Shown: piece after piece, positions 63,136-64,000 of the stretch
How positions within the stretch are numbered: the stretch's first letter is position 1
Layout of the letters: the number at the start of each line of letters is the position of its first letter
NCBI RefSeq assembly: GCF_002847305.1
Contig: NZ_CP025408.1
Coordinates: forward strand, 372,001 to 436,000
DNA length: 64,000 nucleotides
Direction: 5' to 3'
Source: Paracoccus tegillarcae
GTDB lineage: Bacteria; Pseudomonadota; Alphaproteobacteria; Rhodobacterales; Rhodobacteraceae
The notes under the pieces: generated by a model
What the model saw: only the letters and a program-made list of their open reading frames with translations
Database searches by the model: none
Told to the model about the DNA's origin: nothing
Program-made: the position numbers and the translations under genes

Positions 63136-64000
63136 GCCTGATCCCCTTTGGGAAAGCTCAGCAGCAGATTGCGGTAGTATTCGTACTGCTTTTGCCGCAG
63201 CGCGATTTCGCGCGGCAGGCCTGTGGTAAGCGAAGCGGTGATCGTGTCGAACTTGTCGAGGATCGAGACGATGCGGGCTTGCTCGGCTAGGGCGGGCCAT
63301 GGAAGTCGAATGCTGTTTAAGTTTTTCTGGTTCAACTTTGGTTGGGCAGCGCCCGATATATAAGGTGTTAAATCTATGTTATTCAGGTAATATTCGACGA
63401 ATTTTCGCTCTGCGTAAGTGTCGAACTTCAACACATGGGCATGATTGTTGACCCAAGACTTACCGCTGACGCTGAATGCGATTGGTGTGCTTCGCGCAAG
63501 CAGATTCGCACCATCCTCAGAGATCAGAAGAAAATCGCCGTCAAAGATAAAGTCTTTCACGTAATCGACGACTCCTGATGCGCCATAATAGGGAATGTTG
63601 CCTGGCTGCCTCAGACCGCTTGTGATTGGAACGCGGCGTGAGTCTAGGTTCTCAGCCACCTCCCCCAACGTCTTCCACTCCACATCCCCGCCCTCAAAAC
63701 TGAGGAGTTGGTTGCGGTAGTGGTTGTATTGGGTTTTGCGGGCGGTAAGCTCTGCGGTAAGCTCTGCGGTGAGCGCGGTGAATGCGTCCAATATCCGAAC
63801 AATCTCGGCCTGAATCACCAAAGACTTCTGCGGGTTCTCTGGACAGGGGATAGGAATGGTCTTGTTGCAAAAGTTACTGATCCAATGACGTTTGTGGTCG
63901 CCATCAGTTTGCTCACTCGGCAGGGTGTTCAACCAATGATACACATACTTCAAAGAGAAACGCCCCTCGTCGCGCGACTTGATCATCTTCATCGCGGAGG
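63132..64000 (-). CDS. hsdS: Type I restriction enzyme S (specificity) subunit, C-terminal part
   Basis: About 290 residues, open to the right edge; the N-terminus and first target-recognition domain lie outside. The visible part has the central conserved region with RILDAFTALTAELTAELTARK and NHYRNQLLSFEGGDVEWKTLGE, then the second target-recognition domain (IPYYGASGVVDYVKDFIFDG; LNQKNLNSIRLPWPALAEQARI) and the second conserved repeat ([38 protein letters not shown]). The TAEL unit is coded by two exact 12-base repeats at 63747-63758 and 63759-63770, as in type IC enzymes. It overlaps the prrC-like gene by four bases. hsdM is expected beyond the window. Confidence 0.93.
   Translation of the reverse strand, partial: SAMKMIKSRDEGRFSLKYVYHWLNTLPSEQTDGDHKRHWISNFCNKTIPIPCPENPQKSLVIQAEIVRILDAFTALTAELTAELTARKTQYNHYRNQLLSFEGGDVEWKTLGEVAENLDSRRVPITSGLRQPGNIPYYGASGVVDYVKDFIFDGDFLLISEDGANLLARSTPIAFSVSGKSWVNNHAHVLKFDTYAERKFVEYYLNNIDLTPYISGAAQPKLNQKNLNSIRLPWPALAEQARIVSILDKFDTITASLTTGLPREIALRQKQYEYYRNLLLSFPKGDQA
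63747..63770 (+). repeat. Two tandem 12-bp repeats encoding TAEL in hsdS
   Basis: AAGCTCTGCGGT occurs twice in tandem. On the coding strand it adds two Thr-Ala-Glu-Leu units, with a partial copy (TAL) before and TAR after them. In EcoR124I/II two versus three such units change the spacer of the recognition site by one base, so unequal recombination here could change specificity. Confidence 0.85.

Overview
The window is high-GC DNA from an alphaproteobacterium of the Rhodobacteraceae, most like Paracoccus and its relatives. The evidence is the overall base composition, the gene content and order (infC, dut and a moeB-like gene together; fabA-fabB-fabI; infA-maf-rng-yacG next to tRNA-Phe), and many genes joined by ATGA, GTGA or TGATG overlaps. 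The taxonomic call is by recognition, not by a search.

From 1 to about 44.1 kb the DNA is ordinary chromosome. It starts with the 5' end of uvrB. Next come two paralogous DadA-type amino acid oxidases around cobO and an MscS channel, an acyl-CoA ligase of the DmdB type, an AbgB-like amidohydrolase and a 2-hydroxyacid dehydrogenase (0.7-9.4 kb). An SH3 protein, a fatty acid desaturase, an M3 peptidase, a winged-helix regulator, a membrane-anchored MoeB-like protein, dut and infC follow (9.6-16.4 kb). The type II fatty acid block fabA-fabB-fabI runs into a HAD dehalogenase and a hydrolase (18.2-22.2 kb). A divergent amino-sugar locus (22.3-31.5 kb) has nagA, a SIS-domain deaminase and a GntR regulator on one side. 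On the other side are a MurQ-like etherase, a complete CUT1 ABC importer and a Gfo/Idh oxidoreductase. Two inverted copies of a TTTGGTATT-type double site lie in the control region. A CoA-transferase/HMG-CoA-lyase pair diverges from a TctCBA importer (31.6-36.8 kb). Then come tRNA-Phe, yacG, rng, maf, infA, a FliM/FliN-type protein, and a symporter-like histidine kinase with a small membrane protein and a receiver protein.

From about 44.1 kb to the end the window is a patchwork of acquired DNA. It holds a broken lysE gene, a complete IS3-family element, an EcoRII-type restriction endonuclease whose start was lost at the IS edge, a second IS3 remnant, and an unrecognised three-gene cassette ending in a PD-(D/E)xK nuclease-like protein. 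A 47-base copy of the 3' half of the initiator tRNA gene at 48.9 kb is probably an attachment-site scar. To its right lie an AT-rich two-gene unit (a Cys-rich protein with a Tat-like signal plus a radical SAM/SPASM enzyme), an unrecognised 449-residue protein, a frameshifted gene, a tyrosine integrase, a compact five-gene phage-like operon, and a type I restriction system.

The type I locus reads hsdS, prrC-like, hsdR, and the prrC-like and hsdR starts each overlap the preceding gene. This matches the Escherichia coli prr arrangement, in which a tRNA anticodon nuclease guards the restriction enzyme. The hsdS gene carries two tandem 12-base TAEL-coding repeats, the kind that changes the recognition spacer in type IC enzymes. 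The best candidates for undescribed biology are the Cys-rich/SPASM pair (49.5-51.4 kb) and the three-gene nuclease cassette (47.4-48.8 kb).
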